DNA of 64,000 bases from Branchipolynoe longqiensis (taxonomy: Eukaryota; Annelida; Polychaeta; Phyllodocida; Polynoidae). A program made the position numbers and the translations under genes. Of the stretch, positions 34,223-46,270 are shown piece after piece. The stretch covers positions 62,001 to 126,000 of the forward strand of contig CM059203.1 of NCBI GenBank assembly GCA_030323885.1, read 5' to 3'. Position 1 is the first letter of the stretch. Each line of letters begins with the position of its first letter. The notes under the pieces are model-generated. The model did no database searches. It saw only the letters and a list, made by a program, of their open reading frames with translations, and was not told the origin of the DNA.

Positions 34223-35608
34223 TTTTTATTCACAATTATTAGAAGCACTGGAAAAGCATATAGACTGGCAAAAACAGCAAGCAGAGATTATGAGAGTTTG
34301 TCAGTTTGCCAGTTTTTTTCTGTCATGGGGAGCGCCATTTTGGGTCTTGGGACTATAACAAACAAGCCCTTTGATTGGACAGTCTGAAAGGTAGTATCTG
34401 ATTGGATCCGACGTTCTGAGTCGTGACCGTACTGACCAGACCGTCACTTCCACCACGGCAGCCGGTGTCATGGTATAAACCCCCGGCCCGATCGCAGCCC
34501 CTGCCGTGGCTTCTGTGCATGCGCAGAGTTTGTAAACAGGCGCAGCTTGGCTGCAGAACCAATACACACTGCCAGTGTCTATTAATGATTAATAGAAATG
34601 CACAACCCTAACCATATAAATTTAATATAATCTATCCGTCGAATATGTTTTCTATATGTGTACCAAGCAGCTTGTTTCTAAGTGGTGTAGCTTTAGAGAT
34701 ATTTCACTTTTTCTGTATGAAGATTGCACTGACACTCAGGATATCCCAACTTTCACTATTATCTCTGTTTTAAATACTTTCAGCATAAATTGCTCTTAGG
34801 TTACATTATTGCTCTTAGGTTACATTTAAATACTTTCAGATCTTTTCCTCTTCAAGTCCGCGCATTAAAAGGGACCAGCGTATAGCTCGCTGGAGACTGT
34901 CGTGTACTTCCGACAAATGCTCTCCAAGCACAATCTTGTTTAGTTTTTATGTTTAAATGAACCAAGTACGTGTGGGGAGAGTATGGGACCAGGGCACTGC
35001 TAGTCTGAACTGCAATGGCAGTTTGTTGTCTTCAAAATGGCCGCCCCCATAGGCGGCGGCCATTTGCAATGCAAAAGCTGCGCTGTGATTGGCTGAAATT
35101 GTGCCGGCAACAGGCTCACACAGAAACAAGATTTGCTGGTTCCCAGTATGCGCTGCAATAAATTAAGCCCAAATCTATTCAAAGCTGTCATATTTAACAG
35201 AATTACATGCTCAAAAAGTCAAATTTGGTCAAATTAACTACAAACGCGAAGCAATATTAACACTGCCGCTGAAATTTGGTTAAATTAAACCAAAAATCGA
35301 CGTGATGTTTCCCAATATTTAAGGCCGTAATCGTTTAACACGACCCGGACGACTCCGGTCACCCAAGTCGTCAGAATTTCAAATCGAACACCGCGAGTAG
35401 AATCGACAAATACACGTGCCGTGTGCGAAACGAAATCTGAACTATTCCGAGTTTGTTTGTTTTCCACGCGGCGGATAGCTGGCGACTTTAAGATATTTTT
35501 AATCGATCCAATGAAAGCTTTTAAATTTATTTTACAAAAATAAATGCTTAGTCAACTGTCTTCACGGCAGGGGCTGCGATATGGCCGGGGTTTTATACCA
35601 TGACACCG
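34223..35608. other. Non-coding stretch
   Basis: No gene recognised. Carries a copy of the CAAATCGAACACCGCGAGT dispersed block at about 35350-35402. Confidence 0.5.
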
Positions 35609-36108
35609 GTGTCGCAGTTTGAGCGTCCTGCCAGTTTCAGCTGACTGCATACACTCAAACTCAAGGCATTGTCAATGGTCGGGAGCAATCTTCATACAGA
35701 AAATACAGAAGAAGTGAAATATCTCTAAAACCACACCACCTATTAACAAATCGCTTAGTACACATATAGAAAACATCTTTACCAAAAAGATATAATTAAA
35801 TGTATAAGGTTAGGGTTCTTGATTTCTATTTATTTTGAATAAAACTAATGTTTTGCACTGCGCGTACCGTCAAACTCAAGGCATTGTCAATGGTGGTGAG
35901 CAATCTTCATACCGAAAATACAGGAAAAGTGAAATATCTATAAAAGCACACCACCTAGAAACAAATCGCTTGGTACACATATAGAAAAAATCTTTACCAA
36001 AAACATTATATTAAATTCATAAGGTTAGTGACGATGCTGTCAGATTTTGACGCATGCGCATGAAACTGACAGTCAGCTCAAACTGGCAGGGCGCTCAAAC
36101 TGCGACAC
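35609..36108. mobile_element. MITE family F
   Basis: Inverted ends GTGTCGCAGTTTGAGCGTCC and GCGCTCAAACTGCGACAC, extending inward through CTGCCAGTTT/AAACTGGCAG and CAGCTGAC/GTCAGCTC. Two copies of a 204-bp unit (AGCAATCTTCATAC...AAATATCT) lie inside. Another element with the same GTGTCGCAGTTT ends is at 60645-60982. Confidence 0.8.
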
Positions 36109-36454
36109 CATACGAGCAACTCACCACCAACTCAGCCGCCACCCACCCCACAACAAACGAACACAACTCGCAAGGGGTTGAGGGCCTGAGTCGAGTTACA
36201 GCTTGATCTGAAGGTTCACACTGACTTACTGTACACTGATTAGCTTCTTCCCTCTGATACTGACCTACTGAACCATGTACCGCTCCTGATTGACTATCTT
36301 CCAACTTACTAAACACTGTCTTTGAATAAAAATCCATTCATAAGAGCTTCTTGTTCAGGTCGAAAATTATAGCCATCTGCGCTCGTGTGAATTGAGAGAA
36401 TATTCTCATGGATTATTTTAGGTTGTAGATGAAAAATGAATTCATAGGATAAGC
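36109..36454. other. Non-coding stretch
   Basis: No gene recognised. Confidence 0.5.
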
Positions 36455-37021
36455 TAAAGCTGTGTTTACACGGGCGAGTTAATTCGCTTCATATGAATCG
36501 CCTTGACTAGTTCGCCTCACATTCGCCGTGTAAACGCACCGCTTAAGCGGATTAGGGCTGATTCGATTCATATGATTCGCTTTTTGTAGATCGCCTCGGG
36601 AGGTGGTTTATATGAAGCGATTCCACTGGTTCCCGGGCGGCGGTAGTATAAAATCGTAGTGCATGCCGGAAACAGGGGGAGCAGTAACTAATCGCTGGTA
36701 CCCGGCAGTGTTAGGGCTCGATTAGGCCGAAATCTATTAAATGCGATCATATTTAACAGAATTACATACTCAAATAATGAAATTTAATTAAATTAACCCT
36801 AAATTCCAAGCGATATTAACGTAGCAGCTACATCTGCGTCGAATCGACGTGTGTAAACTAAACAAATAGCAGTGCTTGCCGACTACAGGCGGAACTAAGG
36901 CCGCTGGTTCCCGGCGCCGAAACACTTTCAAACTCGCTTCGTGTAAACGCACCGCTACTTCGCTTCATATGAATCGCTTTGTCTAATTCGCTTCACATTT
37001 GCCCTTGTAAACACGGCTTAG
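36455..37021. mobile_element. MITE family B copy 2
   Basis: Ends TAAAGCTGTGTTTACACGGG and CCTTGTAAACACGGCTTA are inverted. Internal words include ATTCGCTTCATATGAATCGC in both orientations. Confidence 0.8.
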
Positions 37022-37599
37022 GACAAGACAAGGATGCTGAAAATCCCATAAAAAAAGGCTGGTTAAAGGAAAGCGCTAAATAAATTCTTTACATATATAA
37101 TGTATTAGGCCCCTATCTCTTTATAATTACCCGCTACCTTAGAATTGTAGAATAGAGTCAATCATGGAGATAAATCAAATTTAAAAATCGAATACAGAGC
37201 TTTCTCTGGGCGGCGTCTGTTTGAATTTTTTCTCTACCAATTTCTCGACGTTAGACCAATAGGCCTAGGCCTATGGATAAATATTGTGCATTGGAACACT
37301 ACTTCCACAATTAATTCCTATTTGAAGCAGTTTTTGCTCAGATTTAGACTAGGTTGTCATTCACCCCAACTATGGGTAGGGGCAAAGACCCTATAATACA
37401 AAGACGGCTCACTCCCTATCTCTCCCATGGTAATGTAAATTTCGCAGTGCCACCTTGTGGTGGGTTTAATCAGCCCGGCTGCTGGTTGGTGTTTCACATG
37501 TAAACACATACAATGGGGGACCTCCGACTTTTTAGTTCAAATTCCTGCCGTTTGCGTCTCCACTGAACGAGTGGGCCTATTCGGCACACTGTCACACTG
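37022..37599. other. Non-coding stretch
   Basis: No gene recognised. Confidence 0.5.
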
Positions 37600-38225
37600 C
37601 AAACCCAATGGCTATGAGCAATCTTCATACAGAAGAAGTCAAATATCTCTAAAACCACAACACCTATAGACAAACCGCTTGGTATACATATAGAAAACAT
37701 ACAACGAATAGATTATATTAAATTTATAAGGTTATGGTTCTGTATTTCTATTAATTTTGAATAAAATAAACGTTTTGCACTGGGCGTACCGCCAAACTCA
37801 GTGCTTTGTCAATGGCCGTGAGCAATCTTCATACAGAAGAAGTCAAATATCTCTAAAACCACAACACCTACAGACAAACCGCTTGGCATACATATAGAAA
37901 ACATACAACGAATAGATTATATTAAATTGATAAGGTTAGGGTTCTGTATTTCTATTAATTTTGAATAAAATAAACGTTTTGCACTGGGCGTACCGCCAAA
38001 CTCAGTGCATTTTCAATGGGCGTGAGCAATCTTCATACAGAAGAAGTCAAATATCTCTAAAACCACAACACCTAGAGACAAACCGCTTGGTATACATATA
38101 GAAAACATACAACGAATAGATTATATTAAATTTCTAAGGTTAGGGTTCTGTATTTCTATTAATTTTGAATAAAATATACGTGTTGCACTTCGCGTACCGG
38201 CAAACTCAAAGCATTGTCAATGACC
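37600..38225. repeat. 204-bp tandem repeat, three copies
   Basis: The unit holds AGCAATCTTCATACAGAAGA, AACCACAACACCTA, CATATAGAAAACATACAACG, AAGGTTAGGGTTCTG and CGTTTTGCACTGGGCGTACC. Starts fall at about 37606, 37810 and 38014. Diverged copies lie inside the family F MITE. Confidence 0.9.
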
Positions 38226-38734
38226 GTGTAGGCCCACTGGTACCGACGCGCCACCAAGTGTCAGTAAATGAACTACGCAACATGTCCCCCAATATTATAC
38301 ATGAGATAGGTAAGTATGAATACACATCAATATGAAATTGCTATCAACAAATACACATCATGATCATCATCACCATCGTCACACATCGTTCACATTCATA
38401 TATACATATAATATAGCACCTGTTTAACCAAGAGACCAGCCAGCGCACCAAGTGGTGGGTTTGATCATTTTGATTACACAGTACAGGCTGAGTGAGCCGT
38501 CTTAGTATTATAGGGTCTTTGGTAGGGGGTGAATCGTTTATCTCGTCATGGTGCCCACCAGTTGGAGGCACCATCTCCCATTGGTGCAGCACTATAAAGT
38601 TGACATCAGTGCACACTGTGACCAACCCTGTTGCTATGTATGATGTAACGCCCAAACTAACCACAAGGTGTCATATCTCTAAATGAGTTAAAACGGTAAT
38701 ATTTTGCTGAAAGTGTAAACCGACATAAATGAAT
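38226..38734 (+). other. Non-coding stretch with degenerate SINE-1 fragment
   Basis: About 38545-38630 matches SINE-1 loosely (TCATGGTGCC, GCAGCACTATAAAGT, GTGCACACTGTGAC). The rest is unremarkable. Confidence 0.5.
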
Positions 38735-39371
38735 CTTAAGCTGTGTTCACACACACAATTTTTATGTCGACTTAGACAAATCGATTTATATGAATCGATT
38801 TAGTGTCGTGTTCACACATGCAATACTTTTAGCCGGAAATCGATATCTGCGCATGAGCAAGTCCATTCTAACCAGCACCACTTTCGGTGACTGCCGGGCA
38901 CCAGTGTATAGTTACAGCTGAGCCTGTATCCGGCGAGCACTGCTATTTGTTTAGTTTACACTCGTCGATTCGACAATATGAATAACGACGCCGATGTAGC
39001 TGCTACGTTAATATCGCTTGGAATTTAGAGTTAATTTAATTCAATTTCATTATTTGAGTATGTAATTCTGTTAAATATGATCGCATTCAATAGATTTCGG
39101 CCTAATCGGTCCCTAACACTGCCGGGCACCAGCAATAGTTACACCTGAGCCTGTATCCGGCGAGCACCGCTATTTTACACTATCACCGCCCGGGAACCAG
39201 CTATATCGCTTCATCTATACTACCTCGCGAGGTGGTTTACTTGAAGCGAACTAGATGAATCGATTCAGCCCTAAATCGCTTTAGCATAGCGTCCACACGG
39301 CGAATGTGAGGCGAACTAGGCAAGTCGATTTAGATGAAGCATTTTAACTCGCCAGTGTGAACGGGGCTTTA
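38735..39371. mobile_element. MITE family B copy 3
   Basis: Ends TTAAGCTGTGTTCACACAC and CCAGTGTGAACGGGGCTTTA. The inner body carries GAAGCGAACTAGATGAATCG. It also contains blocks like those in the 36.7-36.9 kb copy (TCAATTTCATTATTTGAGTA). Confidence 0.8.
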
Positions 39372-40627
39372 GTCCACTGTAGTTGACTCACTTCCCACTA
39401 GATGGCGAAAACAATTTGTATAGTTCGCCAATAATCCGAGAGGTGGCGTGTTGTTAAACCGGATGAATGATTGATGAAGGAGACAGATAGTTGTCAGGTC
39501 TATTTTACTCTCGTTTTCGTTAATGTGTAGTGCTTACGGATGGTTAATTTGAAATGATAGGCCCGATTTAAGTTTCCTGTCAATAGAGGTAGGCCATGTT
39601 AATCTAATCTCCGTCAGAACTGCTTTAGCCATGGCCCGCATCGGTCTACTGCTCATTCAGAAACCTTCACGCACTGACTCATGTTTACAAACTTTTGTAC
39701 TTGAAGTAGGCCTACTCAATTCAATACAGTTACACTTACTTACAGTAGCCTAGAGTAGAGTAGGTCTACTGATGTTAGCGCTACCTATAATGCTATATGC
39801 CTACTAGTTTTTGACAAAAACAACTGACTATCGCAGTCTAATGTTTTTGCTACGCATGTCATTGTAGAATAATGTGTTAGTGCTCGATCTATGAGACATT
39901 TTTCAAAGAGTGGAATGGGATTAAATAAGGATGCCTCCGGCTCATGCTTGACTTAAGCCCAGCTTGTCTACAACCATAATAGACGGGGTGTAATGACGTC
40001 ACAAGACAACTGTTGGTGGCCATATTGGATTACATACAGAAGGCTTTCAACTGCCTACACTGCGCTTATTTACTGATTTGTTGGTTTATTTGTCACTGTT
40101 TTGAGCAGTTTGGCCTCAGAAGTTGTTGCTAAAGTGCTGTAAGTAAACACATTGGATGTAAACTGCCCAGAACCTCCCAGAACACAGGGAGGAAATAGCT
40201 TAAGCTGAAGATTTTGTATAGATGTAGTACAGGCTTAGCAATGAGAAATTTCACTACCGCATCCCAAACTAGATGAAAGATTCACCCCGTACTTCAGTAG
40301 CCCGGGTAGAGTCAGGGGTGAATCTTTTATCTAATTATTATCTAGTTCCTCCCACAGCCTTGTTCTTGAGACAAGGTTGCTGAACAACCCATTAGAAAAA
40401 GTGTCAGTAGGCTGGGTAAAGGAAATGACCAAATCATTTCTTAATCTAGGAAGCAAAATATCTTCACATTTTTCCTTTTTTATTTTTCATTTCAACCTGA
40501 CCATCAAGACATCAAGGTTTCATTCTAAAAACAGCGTGGATATACTCTTCATGAATAATATTGCATATCTGAATCATTGCCAAGAGCATAAATCAGCAAA
40601 TATAAATTAATTTTGCTTTAATTTTAG
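39372..40627 (+). other. Upstream region of the plexin gene
   Basis: No coding exon recognised. The first coding exon begins at a splice acceptor (40627), so at least one non-coding 5' exon must lie further upstream. A GTAAGT word at 40139-40144, after GTTGCTAAAGTGCT, is one possible donor of such an exon, but this is a guess. Confidence 0.4.
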
Positions 40628-41749
40628 GTGTGTCATGCTGAACTCAGAATGATACTGCTGACGTCATCACCATGTTCACCTGTCATGCTAGCTATTCGTG
40701 GTGCGATATTGATGACCTTCATTGCAAGCTTTGCCACTGCGCAATTCGCCTCAGTCTACCAAGACGGGCACACATTCCAAAAGATGCTCCTCGATGAAGA
40801 CGCGGGGTCAGTTTTCATCGGCGCAGAGAATTATCTGTACCGCCTGTCGTTGGGGCTAGCGAAGGACCAAGTTGTGCGCTTGGGGCCTGCAGTGGACGGA
40901 AAGAGGTGCTCGAGTCCGCTTAATAATATATGTAATGGGCACACCAAGCAGAACCAACTCGTTAAGGTATTACTCAAGAACTCACACCGCAATGAGCTGC
41001 TCATCTGTGGGAACCTCTTCCAGGGCGCCTGCGCTAAGTTTGCAGCTGCCAACCTCAGTGATGTAACATGGGTGTACAAGCCAGTCGTTGGTGTCTCAAG
41101 CGATGAGATCTTCTCTTCAACTGCGGCTGTACTCGCAGATGATGACCATCTGTTTGTCGCTAACTCAGTTAACACTCGGAGTAGCGCTGACTTCGCTGTT
41201 CACGAAGTTACATTCCTCGCTACGCTCAACTACGGCGACCTGAAGGTGCAGTACCAGAAAGGATTAATCATGTCGCAAATGAATCTTGAACCGGGCCAGC
41301 CCTTCCGCGCTGTGCATCGAGCCGCATTCACTTATGATAACTACGCCTATTTCCTTGTAAGCGAGGAGAAGGCGAAGACGTCAATTGAGGTTGGCACCTT
41401 CATTGGTCGCGCTTGTCAAAAGGATCCAGCTTACCGGTCCTATGTCGATGCGCCCTTGGTGTGCAACGTCGACATGACCCAGTTCAACATGGCTGAAGCG
41501 GCGTATGTCAGCACAGCTGGGACCGACTTGGTGTCTGAACTCAGTTTGGCGCAAAGTGAAGTGCTGTTGTTTGTAGTGTTTAGTAAGCGCAGCCCAAAGC
41601 GGCTAAGTAGAAATCCTGACTCTGCTCTGTGTGTCTATCGCTTGTCGGTCATCAATGCGCAGCTCACCAAGGCAGTCCAGAGATGCTTTCGGGGAATTGG
41701 CCAGACAGGACCATTTCATCTCACCAACCCAGTGGACTGCTTGGCTGTG
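40628..41749 (+). CDS. Plexin, first coding exon: signal peptide and most of the sema domain
   Basis: The acceptor TTTAATTTTAG precedes 40628 and the donor is GTG|GTAAGT at 41749. Two candidate starts exist, ATG 40649 and ATG 40685. The second gives a typical signal peptide (MLAIRGAILMTFIASFATA) with cleavage before QF. The following VFIGAENYLYRLS and ELLICGNLFQGACAKF are hallmark sema blade motifs of plexins, the latter corresponding to a conserved disulphide-bearing block. Later ALCVYRLSVINAQLTKAVQRC fits the end of the sema insert, where plexins have A.C.F....I. Plexins are single-pass semaphorin receptors that signal through a cytoplasmic GAP domain. This exon covers about two thirds of the sema propeller. 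The exon ends in phase 0. The plexin class (A, B, C/D) cannot be decided here. Confidence 0.85.
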
Positions 41750-42070
41750 GTAAGTGCATATATATCCGAAGCAGTATGTTTGTTAATCAAAGTAAATTTT
41801 AAAATTTGTTGTGGTACATTAGTTGATTAAGCATGGAAAATTTCAATCGCAGACAATTGGTCTTCCTCATTCCACTGCTCCTTGCCCTATCCTAATAATG
41901 GCGAGCACCAGGCTAGGTAGCGATAAGTAACATTGTTAAGTCATTGGTTTGACTCGACCAGGGTTCGAACCCATGGGTTCGAATCCCACGACCTACCAAA
42001 CGGGAGGCGGACGCTCAACTCATTCGGCTATCCCATTTGAGTTTTAAAACCTTCTTGTTGAATTTTTCAG
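41750..42070 (-). other. Plexin intron with SINE-1 fragment
   Basis: About 41873-42040 is a minus-strand SINE-1 head (CTTGCCCTATCCTAATAATG, GGGTTCGAACCC, CATTCGGCTATCCC). The B box is partly duplicated (GGGTTCGAAC and GGGTTCGAAT). The intron ends with TTTTTCAG. Confidence 0.8.
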
Positions 42071-42256
42071 AATGTTTCCATTGGGGAAGATTACTGCGGT
42101 GAGACGATGGTGAATTACCCTGTGCGCTCAGAGGTGTCCGCCAAGCCAGTGTTGCAGCGCCTCTTCGCCAACATTCGGCTATCGGCTGTCGCTGTGGCTT
42201 CTAACGGGGCCCACACTGTACTTTACCTGGGTACACGAAGTGGCAAAATCCTCAAG
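42071..42256 (+). CDS. Plexin, second coding exon (sema domain)
   Basis: 62 codons, phase 0 on both sides, with acceptor TTTTTCAG and donor AAG|GTACTC. It encodes YCGETMVNYPVRSEV, then RLSAVAVASNGAHTVLYLGT and RSGKILK. The ending matches the last propeller blades of plexin sema domains (L.SVAV....TAVFLGT..G.LLK). Confidence 0.85.
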
Positions 42257-43710
42257 GTACTCTGCGTATGCTTTTTTTCATTCGCTTTTTATTTGTTATG
42301 AGTATAGTTTATTTGAATGAAATTAACTCTTCGCCAACATTTGGCTGTCGCCGTGGAATCTGACAGGGCCCATGCTGTTCTTTACCTCCAAAATATAGAT
42401 GTAGTAGTCCATATATGAGCCTGTCTCAAAAGGTGATAACTCTTTTTGTTTTTGTCCATTGCAACGATTGACACAAAACAGCACAGAAACAGTTACACTG
42501 AAAACACAAGGACATTTGCTTCAAATCAATATGTATTCTATTGGGATTATGAAACACCATGTAAAAAACTAATCAGTTTATCCTGAGAAAATGCCTATTC
42601 AGATAGTATGTTGATCATTACAATCGACAAAGTTTTGTCCCATATTGCTTAGCACCTTTTGAGACAGTCTCATATGACTATGAGCGTCACCGCCACGTGG
42701 TAACAACAGGGACTGCACTGACCATTGTTGCCTGTGTATGGTGACAGGTGGCAGAAAACTAGTAAGAGGGGGTCCCTGGATTGACCGCTCCCGACTGTGA
42801 CTGGCTAATGGCCCCCCCCCCCGACCCCCCACCTTGAGAGGTTACCTGCGACCTGGCTGGTCAGGGGGCGGGTCACTTGGTTCTCTGATGCCACAGTGGG
42901 CGGGGGAAGGACTTAAATCTTGAAGTATACATTTCTCTCCTTGTCTTATCTTCGCATGGCGTCAGCCTACAGACCAGGGGGAACCAGCAGTATGTGTAGA
43001 ACACGGCCTATCTGGCGGCCTGGTCTTCCAGTGGCGCAGCACTATAAAGTCGACATGAGTGCGCACTGTCACAAGTCGGTACCCGTCTTGAGTGATATTG
43101 CCTTAGATGTTGATAGGACGTAAAACAACAACAAACAAACAAAGCCTATCATATAGATATACCGTAAAGCACCAATTTTACACAATCCGATTTCACACGA
43201 ATTCGGATATAGCCCGATGATACAGTGGACCTGGACTTGTTTAATTCAGAGGTAATTCAGTAAACTGAACCCTGATTTAGCGCAACCCCAAATTTTTCAG
43301 GATGACATTTTATGGACCTCAATAATCGCTTTAATACGGGATTTTGCTTTGATTTCGGAGTGACTATTGTCAAGGTACAGTGTCCCTAGCGGCAGATTCG
43401 ATAGTTACAGTACTATGACGACAGTAGATTATTGTACAATCACCGTTCCGCTCATGGTTATGGCTAGGAGTAGACTTAGGCTTAGGGATAGGCTTTGGCT
43501 TACGATTAGTGTTAGATATTTTGGCTAGGCTTTGACTGTAGACTTCGGATCTTAAAGAAGGGTATCGTGACGCTAGACCACCGATCTATGTCAATGGTAT
43601 CACGACAATAGAGGCGTCCTTATATATTATATATATTATATATTATATATCATCCCCTGACTGCATTTCTGTCGATTCCTGCATAAATGAGCTTTTGTTG
43701 CGGTCAACAG
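42257..43710. other. Plexin intron
   Basis: Holds a short degraded echo of exon 2 at about 42328-42388 (TCTTCGCCAACATTTGGCTG, GGGCCCATGCTGTTCTTTAC), a C run at 42812-42823, a plus-strand SINE-1 3' part at 43000-43142 ending in ACAACAACAAACAAACAAA, and a dispersed repeat at 43390-43610 also present at 48895-49115. Confidence 0.65.
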
Positions 43711-43839
43711 GTGGACATACAAGACGCGAAACGCATGACCGTGTTCGATACCGTCTCACTACATCCGGGTCACCCCGTCCTTCCTGACATGCATCTCACC
43801 GCCGACAAGTCTCATCTCTATGCCATGACACCAACGAAG
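43711..43839 (+). CDS. Plexin, third coding exon (end of sema domain)
   Basis: 43 codons, phase 0, acceptor GGTCAACAG and donor AAG|GTCAGT. It encodes VDIQDAKRMTVFDTVSLHPG, then a segment ending SHLYAMTPTK. This fits the final sema strands (V........HP..P...M.L......LY.MT...) just before the PSI domain. Confidence 0.82.
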
Positions 43840-43926
43840 GTCAGTGCCCTAGGTGACCTTCAACGCTCTCCAACCAGACAGGACAAGGTCATGTGGTGTT
43901 CAGAAAAATCTGCAAAGTTTTGGAAA

Positions 43927-44912
43927 TCCAAGAGAACTTTGCATGTTGGGTATCGTCCATTTTCTTAGGTTGGGCTCAGGTTGGGCTTCAGCATTTATGG
44001 TGCGTGCTGGGTATCGGCCATGTTGCTAGGTTCGGCTTCTGGTCTAGGTTTTATGGTGCATGCTGGGTATCGGCCATGTTGCTAGGTTGGGGTTCTGATG
44101 TAGGTTTTATGGTGCATGCTGGGTATCGGCTAGGTTGCGGTTCTAGTGTAGGTTTTACAGTTCATGCTGGGTATCGGCCATCTTGTTAGGTTGTGGTTCT
44201 AGTGTTGGTTTTATGGTGCATGCTGGGTATTGGCCATCTTGTTAGGTTGTGGTTCTAGTGTAGGTTTTACGGTGCATGCTGGGTACCGGCCATCTTGTTA
44301 GGTTGAGGTTATAGTGTTGGTTTTACGGTGCATGCTGGGTATCGGCCATCTTGTTAGGTTGTGGTTCTTGTGTAGGTTTTACGGTGCATGCTGGGTATCG
44401 GCCATCTTGCTAGGTTGGGCTTTTGGTGTAAGGTTTACGGTGGGTGCTTGGTATCGGCCATCTTGTTAGGCTGTGGTTCTAGTGTAGGTTTTACGGTGCA
44501 TGCTGGGTAACGGCCATCTTGTTAGGTTGGGCTTCTGGTGTAAGGTTTACGGTGGGTGCTGGGTATCGGCCATCTTGTTAGGCTGCGGTTCTAGTGTAGG
44601 TTTTACGGTGCATGCTGGGTATCGGCCATGTTGCTAGGTTGGGCTTCTGGTGTAAGGTTTACGGTCCGTGCTCGGGTATCGGCCATGTTGCTAGGTTGGG
44701 CTTCTGGTGTAAGGTTTACAGTAGGTGCTGGGTACCGGTCATCTTGTTAGGCTGCGGTTCTAGTGTAGGTTTTACTGTGCGTGCCGGGTACCGGCCATCT
44801 TGTTAGGTTGTGGTTCTAGTGTAGGTTTTACGGTGCGTGCTGGGTATCGGCCATGTTGCTAGGTTGGGCTTCTGGTGTAAGGTTTACGGTACATGCTGGG
44901 TACCAGCTAAGT
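43927..44912. repeat. 56-bp satellite in a plexin intron, about 17 copies
   Basis: The unit is GGTGCATGCTGGGTATCGGC, CATCTTGTTAGGTTG and TGGTTCTAGTGTAGGTTTTAC. A second variant (TTGCTAGGTTGGGCTTCTGG, TGTAAGGTTTAC) alternates with it, especially toward the 3' side. It begins about 90 bases after the donor of exon 3. Confidence 0.93.
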
Positions 44913-45029
44913 ACACATGGGTATGGCCCCGCAGATCAATGTGTACCGAGTAAATACCGCTTATCTTAATGTCAATGCCCCAGAGAATTGCCTGTCACCT
45001 ATCATCCTGGTACTCAAGCACTTTACATA

Positions 45030-45360
45030 AAACTAGGACCAGGCTCGGTGTCCGAATCGCTAGACCACAGGCTTCCGGTGTGGAAGGTCGGGAGTTCAAT
45101 TCCCAGTCGAGTCGAACCAATGACGTACAAAATTGATACTCGTCGCTTCCTAGGCTGGCGCTCGACATTATTAGGATAGGGAAAGGACTGGTTGGCTTAG
45201 TGTCTGGATAATGTGACTGAGTGGGATATCAGGTCATGGTGCTGGTGGCCTGGTCTTCCAGTGGGGCTATAAAGTCGTCATAAGTGCGCACTGTCACAAG
45301 TCTGTACCCGTCCTGATATGACCATAGATGTTGCCAGGACATAAAACTCCAACAAGCAAC
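45030..45360 (+). mobile_element. SINE-1, near full length
   Basis: The tRNA-like head has the A box GTGTCCGAATCGCTAGACC and the B box GGGAGTTCAATTCCC. The body follows: TTGATACTCGTCGCTTCCTA, GTGACTGAGTGGGATATCAG, TATAAAGTCGTCATAAGTGC. The 3' part is ATATGACCATAGATGTTGCC and an AC-rich tail. The tail is interrupted by a LINE fragment. Confidence 0.9.
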
Positions 45361-45610
45361 TCATCATCATGCTGTCGGTCGCGATGCGACAAAGACTGCT
45401 TTCATTACTTGACTGCTGCTCTCCATTTAGCTCTCTGCTGTGAGAGTTGCGTCCATGAGTCGGTCTTAATGTCTCTCAGCTTCAGGTTTCTCTTGATGGT
45501 ATCTTTGAACCGGAGACGGGGCGCGCTCTCTTTCTGTAGCCAGAAGACAGTTGGGAATAGAGGATCTGCTTTGGTAGCCTGTCTGATGACATCCTCATCA
45601 AGCAACTAAT
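45361..45610 (-). pseudogene. LINE 3' fragment flanked by target duplication
   Basis: On the minus strand it encodes KESAPRLRFKDTIKRNLKLR, then DSWTQLSQQRAKWRAAVK. This is the common C-terminal pattern of a non-LTR retrotransposon protein (RP.LRFKDT.KRD...., then W..LA..R..WR..V). The flanks AAGCAACTCATCA (about 45354) and AAGCAACTAATCA (about 45600) look like a target-site duplication of the SINE tail into which it inserted. Confidence 0.7.
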
Positions 45611-45715
45611 CAACATAAAACTAGGAGAGTATGATGCTAGCCGAAGCCAGCCCTATTAATATTATTGACACGCGTCTAAATGTGGTTGGAATCAGCCTAC
45701 GAAGAGATGAATGTG

Positions 45716-46268
45716 CTTGTTTGTTTGTTGTACTAACTTGTGACAGTGCACACTCATGGCAACTTTATAGTGCTACTCCACTAGGAGACCGGGTAACTGG
45801 CTCCATGACTCAATATCCCACTTAGTCAGAGGTTTCGCGGATTTCAGGGATTTCTTATATCCACCGATCAATGTTAAACAAAATTCCAAAAGATGGGAAC
45901 AACAGTTCGGTGGTTCGAATCCCGTTCTTATATGACCTTAGATGTAGTTAGAACATAAAACCTAAGCAAGAAATTGTTAGATATGGGCGATAATTCAGTC
46001 ACAACAAGGCTTAGTTCAGACCTGACTTCCGGTATTTTTCCGCGATTCCCTGACAATGCTAAACCTATGGGAGAATATCAGCATTTTCGCTTTTTTTCCC
46101 GGAGACCACTTTCATCCCTGCTTAGTCCTATTATCCTGATTCTCAGTGAACCAGTCCTTGCCCTATCCTATCAGTGCCAGGCTAGGTAGTGACAAGGATT
46201 CATTGGTTTGAATCAGTCGGGTTTTAAACTCAAAACCTCTTGCATGGGGAAAACCAGTCAGCGCTCTT
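45716..46268 (-). mobile_element. SINE-1 fragments
   Basis: 45716-45829 is a minus-strand inner part (GTGACAGTGCACACTCATGG, CTTTATAGTGCTACTCC, ATATCCCACTTAGTCAG). About 45926-45965 is a plus-strand tail fragment. 46145-46268 is a minus-strand head (CAGTCCTTGCCCTATCCTA, GGTTTTAAACTC). Confidence 0.75.
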
Positions 46269-46270
46269 AT

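Noticed and set aside
34423..34611. Short overlapping open frames around 34.3-34.6 kb as a gene
   Set aside because: No known domain, no splice signals of note, and opposite-strand frames of similar length.
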